A stretch of 64,000 nucleotides of DNA, from the NCBI RefSeq assembly GCF_014200805.1, contig NZ_JACHDB010000002.1:1054001-1118000 (forward strand), written 5' to 3'. The position numbers were made by a program, and so were the translations under genes. Numbering within the stretch: position 1 is the stretch's first letter; each line of letters opens with the position of its first letter. The stretch is from Nocardiopsis composta (lineage in GTDB: Bacteria > Actinomycetota > Actinomycetes > Streptosporangiales > Streptosporangiaceae). Below are positions 1 through 8,214 of this stretch, piece after piece. Under the pieces are notes generated by a model. The model saw nothing but the letters and a program-made list of their open reading frames with translations. It searched no databases and was not told the DNA's origin.

Positions 1-378
1 GGCCTCACCCCCCGCGCCCGCGTGCACCACCTCTCCGCGCGCGGCGAGGACCCGATCCGGATGCTCACCGCCCCCATCCCGGCCACCGCCCGCGCACTGC
101 GGCGCACCGGGCTGTCCGTCGGCGACATCGACGTATTCGAGGTCAACGAGGCGTTCGCCTCGGTGGTCCTGGCCTGGCTCGCCGACACCGGCGCCGACCC
201 GGCCCGGGTCAACCCGAACGGCGGCGCGATCGCCCTGGGCCACCCGCTCGGCGCCACCGGCGCCCGGATGATGACCACCCTGCTGCACGAACTGGAGCGC
301 ACCGGCGGCCGCTACGGCCTGCAGACCATGTGCGAGGGCGGCGGCCAGGCCAACGTCACCATCATCGAACGGCTCTGA
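1..378 (+). CDS. Thiolase (acetyl-CoA C-acyltransferase), C-terminal part, probably FadA6-like
   Basis: The reading frame is open from the first base, so the gene begins outside the window and only about 125 C-terminal residues are present. They carry the thiolase signatures NEAFA, GGAIALGHPLGATGAR and, near the end, CEGGGQANVTIIERL, which supply the His and Cys of the active site. The enzyme would cleave a 3-oxoacyl-CoA with CoA. It is convergent with the echA20-ipdABC operon. In Mycobacterium tuberculosis the thiolase fadA6 sits beside the same genes, so a role in steroid ring C/D degradation is likely, but that assignment rests on context. Another beta-oxidation thiolase is possible. Confidence 0.85.
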   Translation, partial: GLTPRARVHHLSARGEDPIRMLTAPIPATARALRRTGLSVGDIDVFEVNEAFASVVLAWLADTGADPARVNPNGGAIALGHPLGATGARMMTTLLHELERTGGRYGLQTMCEGGGQANVTIIERL

Positions 379-1026
379 ACCGGGCGGCCCGCGATCCTGT
401 TGCGGTGACGGCGCAGGGAGGGGTGGGGCTGAGGTGGTCACCCGGGTGCGGCATCTCGCGGAGCGAAGGTTCAGACGGGCGGCGACGGCGGGAGGAGGAC
501 CGGCTGGCCGGTCGGGCGCGGCATCTCGCGGGGCGGGGGTTCAGACGGGTGGCGACGGCGCAGGGAGGGGCGGGGCGGGCATCCCAGCCGGGCGCGGCAC
601 CCCACGGGGCCAGGGTTCAAACGAGCGGCGACGGCGCAGGGAGGGGCGGGGCGGGCATCCCAGCCGGGCGCGGCACCCCACGGGGCCAGGGTTCAAACGA
701 GCGGTGACGGCGGGAGGAGGACCGGCTGGTCGGTCGGGTGCGGCATCTCGCGGGGCCGGGGTTCAAACAGGCAGCGACGGCGGGAGGAGGACCGGCTGGT
801 CGGTTGAGCGCGGCACCCCACGGGGCCGGGGTTCAAACGGGCGGCAAGGGCGGGAGCGAGCCGGGGCGGCATTCACCGGCCCGGCCCGTGCTTCCGCTGG
901 GAGAGAAGGAAGCGGCGGCGCCCCGGTGAGGGGACGAGCCTGCCTGCTCCTAGTAGGGGGTATGCCCCATATGTCGGGTCGACAGAGAGGTTAGGCGGGA
1001 ACGGCGTGGCCTGCGCGCCTCCCGGT

Positions 1027-1345
1027 CGGCCCGGATGACGTGTACCGGCGAGTAGCACCCCCTTCAGGGCATCCCTAACCCACGCCGGTCACTCAGAGTG
1101 GTGAAGTGGGGTCTTTAGGAGGGGGTGAGGGTGGAGTTGCGCCTCTTCGCCGCCCCTCTGCGGGTTCCGGTGCTCTCTTTTCCTGCCTTTCGGGCGCTCC
1201 AAGCCTCCGATCGCCCCCTGAAACAGGGCGATTCGGGCCTCGGGCCCCTGATCAAGGCCGGGGTGTGCGCCCCCACGTCGAGGAGGCGACGTGGAGATGC
1301 GCAGGGCACTCCCCTTCACCCTCACTGTGCGTGTTCGCCCAGGTC
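1027..1345 (-). other. Conserved core of composite element, copy A
   Basis: Read on the minus strand, two blocks match copy B. Positions 1027-1062 match 27103-27138 at 34 of 36 bases, including GGTGCTACTCGC and ACGTCATCCGGGCCG. The block around 1250-1345 matches 26829-26905, including GTGCCCTGC and ACGTCGCCTC. A third short match, CCACTCTGAGT, lies at 1091-1101 (27064-27074 in copy B). A short ORF starting GTG at 1309 (residues MPCASPRRLLDVG) has a similarly placed counterpart in copy B. It may be a small peptide or a non-coding RNA. Confidence 0.55.
1271..1296 (-). other. Covarying hairpin in element A core
   Basis: CCACGTC and GACGTGG (1273-1279, 1288-1294) form a hairpin with an 8-base loop. 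In copy B the same position reads CGACGTC/GACGTCG. The outer pair therefore changes from G-C to C-G while pairing is kept. Confidence 0.5.
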
Positions 1346-1550
1346 GCGGGGGTCGGTGCTCCCAGGCGGACTGGCCCTGGCGCCGGGGCAACGCCGACGC
1401 GGCGACCCCGCAGCTCCGCCTGGCCCTGCCGCACACGACCGGCCGCCCCGGCCTGCTCCCGCCCTTGCCGTCCGTTTGAACCCTGGCCCCGTGGGGTGCC
1501 GCGCCCGGCTGGGATGCTCGCTCCGTCCCTCCCTGCGCCGTCGCTGCCTG

Positions 1551-1760
1551 TTTGAACCCCCGCCCCGCGAGATGCCGCACCCGATCGACCAGCCGGTCCT
1601 CCTCCCGCCGTCGCTGCCTGTTTGAACCCCCGCCCCGCGAGATGCCGCACCCGATCGACCAGCCGGTCCTCCTCCCGCCGTCGCTGCCTGTTTGAACCCC
1701 CGCCCCGCGAGATGCCGCACCCGATCGACCAGCCGGTCCTCCTCCCGCCGTCGCTGCCTG
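1551..1760. repeat. Three perfect 70-bp tandem repeats
   Basis: Units 1551-1620, 1621-1690 and 1691-1760 are identical base for base. On the minus strand each contains GGGTTCAAAC followed by AGGCAGCGACGG. Perfect identity in non-coding DNA points to recent expansion or active homogenisation. This is the outer part of the right arm of element A. Confidence 0.9.
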
Positions 1761-1886
1761 TTTGAACCTTCGCTCCGCGAGATGCCGCGCCCGGGGGACC
1801 ACCTTCGCCCCGACCCTGATGGCCCCGCCCCTGACGGCCCCGGCCGTTCTTGACCGCCCCGGCCCGGCGGGCCGGGCGGAACGGGG

Positions 1887-2957
1887 TCAGGACGCAGGCC
1901 GGCGCAGGCCCGCCAGGCGGTCCAGGGTCTGCACCGCGTCGGCGACGACGCTCTCTATCAGCTCCGCGCAGTCGGGCAGGTCGTCCACGGCCGTGACGGC
2001 CTGGCCCGCGGCCATCACGCCCAGGTCGGTGCGGCCGTCCACCATCGCGGCCTTCAGCAGCATCGGGGTGTTGGCCGCCATCAGCACCTGGGACCAGCCC
2101 AGCCCTCGGGACCGGCGCATCGCGGCGCCGTCGCGGAGCAGTGCGGCCCAGGACAGGCCGGCGGTCCGGCGCAGTGCGGCCGCGCTGCGTACCGCAACGG
2201 CCAGCCGGGACACCGGTCCGGCACGCTCCAGGGCGTCCACGGCCGGGGTGCGCAGCACCCGGTGCGGCACGCCGTCCACCCGCCGGGTCACCACGGTCTC
2301 CGCCGCCTCCAGGTAGGCGCGCTTCACCTCGTCGGGCACCGGGCTGTCCGAGGTGAGCAGGAACCGGGTGCCCATCGCCACCCCGGCCGCCCCGTAGGCC
2401 AGCGCCGCCGCCAGGCCGCGGCCGTCGAAGAACCCGCCGGCCGCGATCACCGGAACCTCCACCGCGTCCACCACCTGCGGCAGCAGCAGGGTGGTGGCGA
2501 GCGGGCCGGTGTGCCCGCCGCCCTCGCCACCCTGCACCAGCACCGCGTCGGCGCCCCACGCGGCGACCTTCTCCGCGTGCCGCCGCGCACCGACCGACGG
2601 GATCACCACCACCCCGGCCTCCTTCAGCCGGGCGATCAGCTCCGGGCGGGGCGCCAGCGCGAACGACGCGACCCGGACCCGCTCGGCGATCAGCAGCTCG
2701 ACGCGGTCCTCGGCATCGCCGGCATCGGCCCGCAGGTTCACCCCGAACGGCTGGTCGGTGCGCTCGCGCACCTCCCGGATCGCCGCGGCGAGCCGGTCGA
2801 TCGGCATCGTCGCCGACGCCAGCACGCCCAGCCCGCCCGCGTTCGCGGTCGCCGACACCAGGCGCGGCCCGGCCACCCACCCCATACCGGTCTGCACCAC
2901 CGGGTGCCGGCAGCCGACCAGGTCGGTGAGGGCGGTGCGCAGAGGTCCGGCGCTCAC
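1887..2957 (-). CDS. ipdC: IpdC-type flavin-dependent oxidoreductase (nitronate monooxygenase/NPD fold)
   Basis: A 356-residue TIM-barrel flavoprotein of the nitronate monooxygenase/2-nitropropane dioxygenase family. The N-terminus has the family pattern HPVVQTGMGWVAGPRL, the middle has GGEGGGHTG, and an FMN phosphate-binding stretch follows (VIAAGGFFDGRG, then AYGAAGVAMGTRFL). The start is GTG at 2957, chosen because it overlaps the stop of the upstream gene by four bases. In mycobacteria the last gene of the echA20-ipdA-ipdB-ipdC order encodes IpdC, needed for 5-hydroxy-HIC-CoA metabolism in steroid C/D ring breakdown. Gene order, family and spacing all match, so I use that name. A true nitronate monooxygenase is less likely here. 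Confidence 0.85.
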   Translation of the reverse strand: MSAGPLRTALTDLVGCRHPVVQTGMGWVAGPRLVSATANAGGLGVLASATMPIDRLAAAIREVRERTDQPFGVNLRADAGDAEDRVELLIAERVRVASFALAPRPELIARLKEAGVVVIPSVGARRHAEKVAAWGADAVLVQGGEGGGHTGPLATTLLLPQVVDAVEVPVIAAGGFFDGRGLAAALAYGAAGVAMGTRFLLTSDSPVPDEVKRAYLEAAETVVTRRVDGVPHRVLRTPAVDALERAGPVSRLAVAVRSAAALRRTAGLSWAALLRDGAAMRRSRGLGWSQVLMAANTPMLLKAAMVDGRTDLGVMAAGQAVTAVDDLPDCAELIESVVADAVQTLDRLAGLRRPAS

Positions 2958-3694
2958 CCCGGCACCTCCCGGTCGCGCAGCCCGCCGGGGTCCAGCACCT
3001 CGCGCAGCAGGCGCAGCTCCTCCCCGGTCGGCTCCCGGGTGACCGGGACGTCGCCGTCCGCCCCGGCCAGGTCGAAGCCGGTGCGCTCGCGCACCTCCCG
3101 CACCGCCACCCCGGGGTGCACCGAGACCAGCCGCGCCGTCCGGCCGGGGCCGCCGAAGTCCAGCACCGCCAGATCGGTGACGACGCGGCGCAGGTCGCGC
3201 GCGGTGGCGGCGGCGACCCCGCTGGCCATGTCCACCTCCGGTACGAACACCCGGCGGGAGTGGCGCGGGATCCAGTAGCTGGTCGGGTTGCACAGCGTGT
3301 TGCCCGGCGCGCCGCGCACCCCGAGCAGCTGCCGGTCGGGCTTCTCCCAGGGGCCGATGGCGGAGATGTTGCTGCGGCCGGACCGGTCCAGCTGGGAGGC
3401 GCCCATCATCACGTGCCGGCGCCCGTGCAGCACCAGCCACAGGTGGTCGCGGAAGGGCAGCCACCCCTCCGCCCCGCCTGCGGCGGGGTCGGCGGCCCGG
3501 CCCAGCGGGAGCGCCTCCCGGGTGAGCAGTGCGCCGCCGTCGGTGGTGAGCAGCTTCGGCTCGAACGTCAACCGGGCGAGCCGCGCGCCCAGCACCGAGC
3601 AGGTGCCCATCGCCGCGGCCAGCACCTCCCCGTCGCCCCGCCACGCCTCGGCGCACGCCACCGCGCAGACCTCGGCCCTGGTCGCCGCCATCAC
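2954..3694 (-). CDS. ipdB: IpdB, CoA-transferase-family beta subunit (COCHEA-CoA hydrolase)
   Basis: 246 residues of the class I CoA-transferase beta family, with PKLLTTDGGA, MMGASQLDRSGRSNIS and GAPGNTLCNPTSYW. In the cholesterol pathway IpdA-IpdB form a heterotetramer that hydrolytically opens the last steroid ring of COCHEA-CoA rather than transferring CoA. The loop that carries the catalytic Glu in classical CoA-transferases reads MGASQLDRSG here, in line with the Ipd subgroup. It overlaps ipdA and ipdC by four bases on either side, so translation of all three is probably coupled. Cytoplasmic. Confidence 0.88.
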   Translation of the reverse strand: MMAATRAEVCAVACAEAWRGDGEVLAAAMGTCSVLGARLARLTFEPKLLTTDGGALLTREALPLGRAADPAAGGAEGWLPFRDHLWLVLHGRRHVMMGASQLDRSGRSNISAIGPWEKPDRQLLGVRGAPGNTLCNPTSYWIPRHSRRVFVPEVDMASGVAAATARDLRRVVTDLAVLDFGGPGRTARLVSVHPGVAVREVRERTGFDLAGADGDVPVTREPTGEELRLLREVLDPGGLRDREVPG

Positions 3695-4515
3695 GCCGCC
3701 TCCGTCCGGCCGGCCCCCGGGCCGGGCCCGAAGAACTCCGCGCGCAGTGCCGGATCGGAGGCGGAGGCCGCGTAGCGCCGCTGCGCCTCCTCGTCGCGCC
3801 CGTAGTCCGGTTCGCAGGAGGTGAAGAGCGCGCCCCGGGGGGTCTCCGCCACCCCGGCCACCATCGCCCTGCTGATCAGCAGCGACTGGGCGGGGCCGGT
3901 GAAGGAGTCGACGATCCGCTCGCAGGACAGGTAGCAGCGGTCAGAGGCCTTGGCGAACAGGTCGTCCAGGTAGGGGTCGGGGCCCAGGTACTGCCCGTTG
4001 CCGCGCGGGTCGGCCCGGTTCAGGTGCACCAGCGCCGCGTCCAGCCGCAGCGGGGGCACCGCGACCAGCAGGCCCTCCCCGTCCCCGGCGGGGTAGGGGG
4101 AGCGGACGGTGCGCAGCCCGGGGTTGACCCGCAGCACGTCGGAGCCGAGCCCGGCCGGGGTGGGCAGGAACGGCAGCCGGTGCGCGGCGGCCAGCAGCCC
4201 GAACAGGAACATGCCCTCGTCGTACTCGGTGAGCTCGACCGCGCCGCTCTCCCGGGCGGCGCGGAAGTAGGGCTCCAGCGGGATCGAGTCCAGCGTCACG
4301 AACGGGGCGACGACCCGGCGGACCTTGCCGTGCGCGCAGAGCATGCCCACGTCCGGGCCGCCGCAGGAGACCACGGTGAGGTCGCGCACCGGGGACCGGC
4401 AGACCGCGCGGACCAGCTCCATCGGCTTGCGCCGGGACCCCCAGCCGCCGATGCCGAGCGTCATCCCGTCGGACAGCGATGCGGCGATCGCCTCCGGCGT
4501 GGTCACCTTGCTCAT
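3691..4515 (-). CDS. ipdA: IpdA, CoA-transferase-family alpha subunit
   Basis: 274 residues. The N-terminus (GMTLGIGGWGSRRKPMELVRA) is the CoA-transferase alpha glycine-rich loop; PDVGMLCAHGKVRRVV and YLGPDPYLDDLFAKASDRCYLSCE follow and fit IpdA-like subunits. It pairs with the next gene to make the ring-opening enzyme of steroid C/D degradation. The ATG at 4515 lies four bases inside the end of echA20. A longer open frame runs upstream, but its sequence is the shadow of echA20, so this start is preferred. Confidence 0.88.
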   Translation of the reverse strand: MSKVTTPEAIAASLSDGMTLGIGGWGSRRKPMELVRAVCRSPVRDLTVVSCGGPDVGMLCAHGKVRRVVAPFVTLDSIPLEPYFRAARESGAVELTEYDEGMFLFGLLAAAHRLPFLPTPAGLGSDVLRVNPGLRTVRSPYPAGDGEGLLVAVPPLRLDAALVHLNRADPRGNGQYLGPDPYLDDLFAKASDRCYLSCERIVDSFTGPAQSLLISRAMVAGVAETPRGALFTSCEPDYGRDEEAQRRYAASASDPALRAEFFGPGPGAGRTEAA

Positions 4516-5264
4516 CGCGGCTCCGTTCCGCGGGCGAAGGCCGCCCGGTGCTCGTCGCCGGCCCCGGCCAGGGTGAGTTCGAAGGTGAACCCCTGCTCGA
4601 ACCGGTAGGAGCGGCGGACGTCCACCGGGTCGATGCCGTTGAGGGACTCCTTGGCGCACCGGATGACGCGCGGGTCCTTCGCCGCGATCGCCTGCGCCAC
4701 GCCGAGCGCCTCGCCGCGCAGCTCCCCTCGGGGGACCACGGACAGCACCGAGCCGAACGCGTGCAGCTCGGCGGCGGTGGCGGTGCGGCAGGTGTAGACC
4801 ATGGCCCGCATCAGGTGCTGCGGGACCAGCCGGGCCAGGTGGGTGGCGGCGCCCAGGGCGCCCCGGTCCGCCTCGGGCAGGCCGAACCGGGCGTCGTCGG
4901 AGGCGACCAGCACGTCGGCGTTGCCGGCCAGTCCCACACCGCCGCCGAGGCAGAACCCGTGCACCGCGGCGACCACCGGGACCGGGCAGTCGTAGACGGC
5001 GGAGAACGCCGCGGCGCAGCCCCGGTTGGCGCCGAGCAGCGCCGCGTGGCCGGCGTCGCGCTGCATCTCCTTGATGTCGACGCCGGCGTTGAACCCGCGC
5101 CCCTCGGCGCGGAGCAGCACCGCGCGGGTGCCGGGGTCGCGCCCGGCGGCCAGCAGCTCGTCGGCCAGGTCGTGCCAGCCCTGCACGGTGAGCGCGTTCA
5201 CCGGCGGGGCGTCCACGACGACCTCGGCGATCCCGTCCGGGTGCCGTGCGGTGGAGACAGCCAT
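4512..5264 (-). CDS. echA20: EchA20-like enoyl-CoA hydratase/isomerase family ring hydrolase
   Basis: 250 residues of the crotonase fold. Oxyanion-hole segments are GRGFNAGVDIKEMQ and HGFCLGGGVGLAGNADVL, and GLPEADRGALGAA follows. In mycobacteria EchA20 opens steroid ring D of HIEC-CoA, the step before IpdAB. I chose the ATG at 5264 over the ATG at 5270 because GGAGG lies at the normal distance from 5264 and almost touches 5270. First gene of the operon; a perfect palindrome lies about 20 bases upstream. Confidence 0.88.
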   Translation of the reverse strand: MAVSTARHPDGIAEVVVDAPPVNALTVQGWHDLADELLAAGRDPGTRAVLLRAEGRGFNAGVDIKEMQRDAGHAALLGANRGCAAAFSAVYDCPVPVVAAVHGFCLGGGVGLAGNADVLVASDDARFGLPEADRGALGAATHLARLVPQHLMRAMVYTCRTATAAELHAFGSVLSVVPRGELRGEALGVAQAIAAKDPRVIRCAKESLNGIDPVDVRRSYRFEQGFTFELTLAGAGDEHRAAFARGTEPR

Positions 5265-5285
5265 GCCCATTCCTCCAACCAAACA

Positions 5286-5309
5286 CTTGTTAGAATTCAC
5301 CCTAACAAG
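5286..5309. promoter_or_regulatory. Palindromic operator before the echA20-ipdABC operon
   Basis: CTTGTTAG (5286-5293) and CTAACAAG (5302-5309) are perfect 8-base inverted arms with an 8-base spacer. They lie 22-45 bases upstream of the echA20 start. The size and AT-rich arms fit a TetR-family repressor site, as known for KstR/KstR2-controlled steroid operons. The sequence is not an obvious KstR2 consensus and no regulator gene is in view. Confidence 0.65.
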
Positions 5310-6490
5310 GACCCGCCCTTCGCGGCAGGGGCCGCAGACCGCGGGGGAGGGCGGGGTCCGCCCGGAGCCGCGCTGCTCAAGCGGCCCGGCCGACCCGCGG
5401 AAACGCCGGTCCGGCGGTACTTCGCCGCCGTCCCGCCCGGCCCGCAGAGCGGGCAGCGGACCCCGGTGAGAGCAGCGCGGACATGGCGATCCGCGGCCGG
5501 CCCGCCCCCGGGGTCGGCGATGGGGGTTCCATCGCGGCCGTGCTCCCCGCGGGGTGGTGGCGGTCCGTGCGCCGCCCCGCGGCCCCGGCTGTGGAAGGGC
5601 TGTGGCGGGAGGGTGCCGTCTTCGCTGGTGTCCAGGTGAGCCTCCCCTCCCGTCGCCGCCTCCCCGGCGGCCGGGGCGGGACGGTGCAGGGCCCGCCGCA
5701 GCTCACCCCCTGCGACGCCTCTCGCAGCGGCACGGCGGCTTGAGCCCCGGGGCGCTGCTTCTCCCGGCCCGCGGCCGGACGCGCTGGGCGACCGTGTGCA
5801 TACCCAGCAGTCTCTGAGTCGGTGAGGCGGGCAAGCCGGGCGCCGCGATGGCCGCGACAGGGCTGGGCGGGCGGCCGCAGCGGGCGTGGGGGAGCAGGGA
5901 GAAGAGCGAACCCCGGAGACGAAGGGAAGGCCCCGCCGACGATCCGAGGGACCGGCGGCGCGCAGCGGCGGCCGCCCGGACCGCGATGAGGAACCGGTGA
6001 ACGGGGCGCCCCGTCGGGGCGGCGGAGGCGGAGCGGCCGACGGGGGAAGCGGGCCTCCGCGAAGACCCCGGCGGCTCACCGAAAACAGTGCGACGGAGAT
6101 CCCACAAGGCCCATGTGTGGCCGGATCCGGCCAGGAGGCCGGTTTCGTTCGCGTTCTGAGACCGGAAGCGGCCTTCCGCCCGGTGCGGAAGGAGTAGCCT
6201 CCCGCACAGGCATGATCATCGGTGGTCGCGGAATCCCGCGCACCGGCGGGCGTCCCGCACACCGGGGCCGCCGGGGACACGGCGGATCGTGCCGAGACCA
6301 GGTCCGCACGCGCCGCTCGCGGCCGGGCCGCCCGCGCCGTCCCCCGACTCCGGCGCGGCGCCGGGCCCGGGGCGATCCGGCACGGTGCGCCGCCGGTCCG
6401 CACTGCGCGCACCGGAGGGGCCGCACCGGCCGCACCGTCCGGAGGAAGGAGGAGGCACCTCCCCCGCGCGGGAGCGTGCCCGAACAGGTG
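5310..6490. other. Long intergenic region
   Basis: Nearly 1.2 kb without a convincing gene. Open frames here are proline/arginine-rich shadows. It holds one copy of a dispersed 110-bp repeat (5700-5822). A GGAGGAAGGAGG run at 6438-6449 is too far upstream of the likely start of the next gene to be its ribosome binding site. Confidence 0.6.
5700..5822 (-). repeat. Dispersed 110-bp repeat, copy 1
   Basis: On the minus strand this matches 55301-55413. Shared parts include a GGGTATGC box, the palindromic block CCGGCCGCGGGCCGG, then GAGAAGCAGCGCCCCGGGGC and GCCGCCGTG. A partial third copy is at 32390-32450. The central block could form a strong hairpin. It lies in an intergenic region, as the others do. 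Confidence 0.7.
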
Positions 6491-7807
6491 ATGACCAGGA
6501 GAAGCCGCGCCCTGCTGGCGGTGCTTTCGGCGGGCGCGGCCGTGGCCGCTCTCGTCTGCCTCGGATGGTGGGCCTACCGCGAGTGGGACCTGGGCAGGCT
6601 GCTGCCCGGCCCGGACACCGCGCCGCTCGCGGCCGCCGGCGTCGCCGCGCTGCTCGCCGCCCTGGGCCTGGCGGTGCTGCTGGCCGCGGGGTCGCGGGCC
6701 GAGGGCGGCCGCCCCGGCGCCGGCGCGGCCGTCGAACCCCCGGAGGACGCCGAAGCCCCGCACCGGCGCAAGCACGTGTTCCGGCTGGAGCTGCCCAGTG
6801 CCCGCAGGGACTACCCCTTCCTGTTCTCCGCGGTCGTCTGCTGGCGGGGCGCCGCCGCGGCGGAGAGCGCCGCCGAGGGCGCCGCGGTCTGCGCGATCGA
6901 GGGGCGCGCCCGCGCGCTCTGCGCGGCGGAGCAGCCCGAGGAGCACAGCGCGGCGCAGTTCCGGCTGACCGCCGCGCTCGGCCCGGAGCCGTGCCGGCAC
7001 CCCGGCGTCGACGAGGCCTGGGCCGAGGAGGTCCGGCTGGAGATCTCCGCCGAGGACGAGGAGCGCCTGGCGCGCCTCCGCGAGCTGCGCAAGACCAAGG
7101 CGGCCCGGGAGGAGGAGCGCGAACTGGAGCGCCTGGAGCAGGAGTACCTGGGCGGCGAGGTCCTCTCCGACCCGGGGAGGGCCGTGGTCTGGTGGCTGGC
7201 CCGCCACCCCGAGCGCGTCGAGGAGGCGGTCGCCCGGATCGGCACGCTGACCCGGCTCTCCTCGGCGGCCACCGGCCGCCGGCTCCCCGACGTCTACCGG
7301 GAGCTCACCGAGGCGGTCGGCGGCGCGCAGGCGGACCGTGAACCGGCCGCGCGCGCCGAGGCGCCGCACGCCCGCCCCGCGCCCCCCTTCCCGCACGCCG
7401 ACCCCTACGTGGGCCAGGTCTACGGGTACACCCCGGAGGACGAAGAGGAGACGGAGGACCCCCGCCCGGCCGCCCCCGCGCCCGCCGCCGGCGCGCGCCG
7501 CTCCGACCAGGACCCCTGGCTGCACGCCGCCGCCATCGCCGCCGGCGACTGGGAGGATGAGGAGGAGTACGAGGGCTTCCTCCAGCGGTTCGCGGTCTTC
7601 CTCAAGTCCAACGGCTACACCGAGAGCGCCTCCCGCATCCGCGACACCTACGGGCTCGGCCCGGGCTTCCCCTCGGTCTTCGGCTCCGCCTCCGACTTCG
7701 AACCCGACCCCTACGTCGGCCCGGAAGGCGGCGAGGAGGACGAAGAGGAACCGGAGGACGCTCCGCAGCAGTCGAGCAGCGGCACCGGGACCTCTGCGGC
7801 GGGCTGA
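6491..7807 (+). CDS. SPFH-like membrane protein, paralogue of the 13294 gene
   Basis: About 438 residues. Two transmembrane helices lie near residues 8-27 and 41-62. A conserved domain follows (RKHVFR, DYPFLFSAVVCWR, CRHPGV.EAWAEEVRLE), then a charged coiled coil (KAAREEERELERLE) and GRAVVWWLARHPERV.EAV. The acidic, proline-rich C-terminus ends in a helical module (FLQRFAVFLKSNGYTESASRIR). The beta hairpin, EVRLE strand and coiled coil look like an SPFH/band-7 domain; that is an inference. The 13294 gene product shares the same order of parts, including the C-terminal module. The start is uncertain: GTG at 6476 or 6488 is also possible. This copy stands alone, without a cyclase or P-loop neighbour. 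Confidence 0.7.
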   Translation: MTRRSRALLAVLSAGAAVAALVCLGWWAYREWDLGRLLPGPDTAPLAAAGVAALLAALGLAVLLAAGSRAEGGRPGAGAAVEPPEDAEAPHRRKHVFRLELPSARRDYPFLFSAVVCWRGAAAAESAAEGAAVCAIEGRARALCAAEQPEEHSAAQFRLTAALGPEPCRHPGVDEAWAEEVRLEISAEDEERLARLRELRKTKAAREEERELERLEQEYLGGEVLSDPGRAVVWWLARHPERVEEAVARIGTLTRLSSAATGRRLPDVYRELTEAVGGAQADREPAARAEAPHARPAPPFPHADPYVGQVYGYTPEDEEETEDPRPAAPAPAAGARRSDQDPWLHAAAIAAGDWEDEEEYEGFLQRFAVFLKSNGYTESASRIRDTYGLGPGFPSVFGSASDFEPDPYVGPEGGEEDEEEPEDAPQQSSSGTGTSAAG

Positions 7808-8214
7808 GCGGGCGGACCCCCGGCCGGGAACCGCCCCCGCCCCCGCCGCCTCCCCCGATGCGTGCGACCGGGCCTCAGCGAGCGGCTTTCGCCGCTTCGT
7901 CTGCGGAAAGAAGGTGGTGATCACTTCGGCCTCGTTCCCCGGCCCCGTGACCGGAGCCGCTCATCAGGAGGATGGCACCGGGGCCGGCACCGATGTGGGA
8001 GAGAGAACGGGGCTGTGGACAGAGGGCTGTGGACAACAGAGGGCCATGAACGAGGCGTCCCCGCGGCCCGCGGCCTCCGCCTGCGCGGCATGCCGCCCCG
8101 GTACCGGTTCCGTCTGGTCAGTGGGGCGGGGGACGCGAGAAGCGGCCGGGATCCGGCCGGAACCTTCGTCACGATGGCCGCTCCGAGAACGCCTTCCGGA
8201 GAGGAACGAGGACG
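7808..8214. other. Intergenic region with two DnaA-box-like sequences
   Basis: No gene seen. TGTGGACAG (8014-8022) and TGTGGACAA (8028-8036) are two direct repeats 14 bases apart; the second is the reverse complement of TTGTCCACA, the high-GC actinobacterial DnaA box. Two boxes alone do not make an origin. Confidence 0.4.

Larger units (their letters stand above)
440..1800. repeat. Composite inverted-repeat element, copy A
   Basis: This 1.35-kb stretch between convergent genes has three parts. A left array of 70/76-bp units, each starting GTTCARAC, begins at 469, 539, 615, 691, 761 and 831. A central region spans about 870-1435. A right array is inverted relative to the left. The innermost units of both arms are the same variant (GGCAAGGGCGGGAGC, at 842 and in reverse near 1460). 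The same architecture recurs at 26330-27495, with the central part in the opposite orientation. I see no transposase, integrase or convincing long ORF. Function is unknown. Confidence 0.8.

Noticed and set aside
434-994. ORFs across the repeat array (up to 186 codons)
   Set aside because: They translate the repeats in several frames equally; no frame is favoured by codon position or ribosome site.
1551-1760. tRNA-like GGTTCAAAC in the repeats
   Set aside because: No acceptor, D-arm or anticodon arm can be paired around it.
469-1795. Possible CRISPR array
   Set aside because: Units are 70-76 bp, almost identical throughout with no unique spacers, and inverted on the other side; no cas gene is present.
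5297-7924. An 875-codon minus-strand open frame
   Set aside because: It is the complement shadow of the SPFH-like gene extended through intergenic DNA; the sequence is Gly/Arg/Ala-rich and has no recognisable motif.
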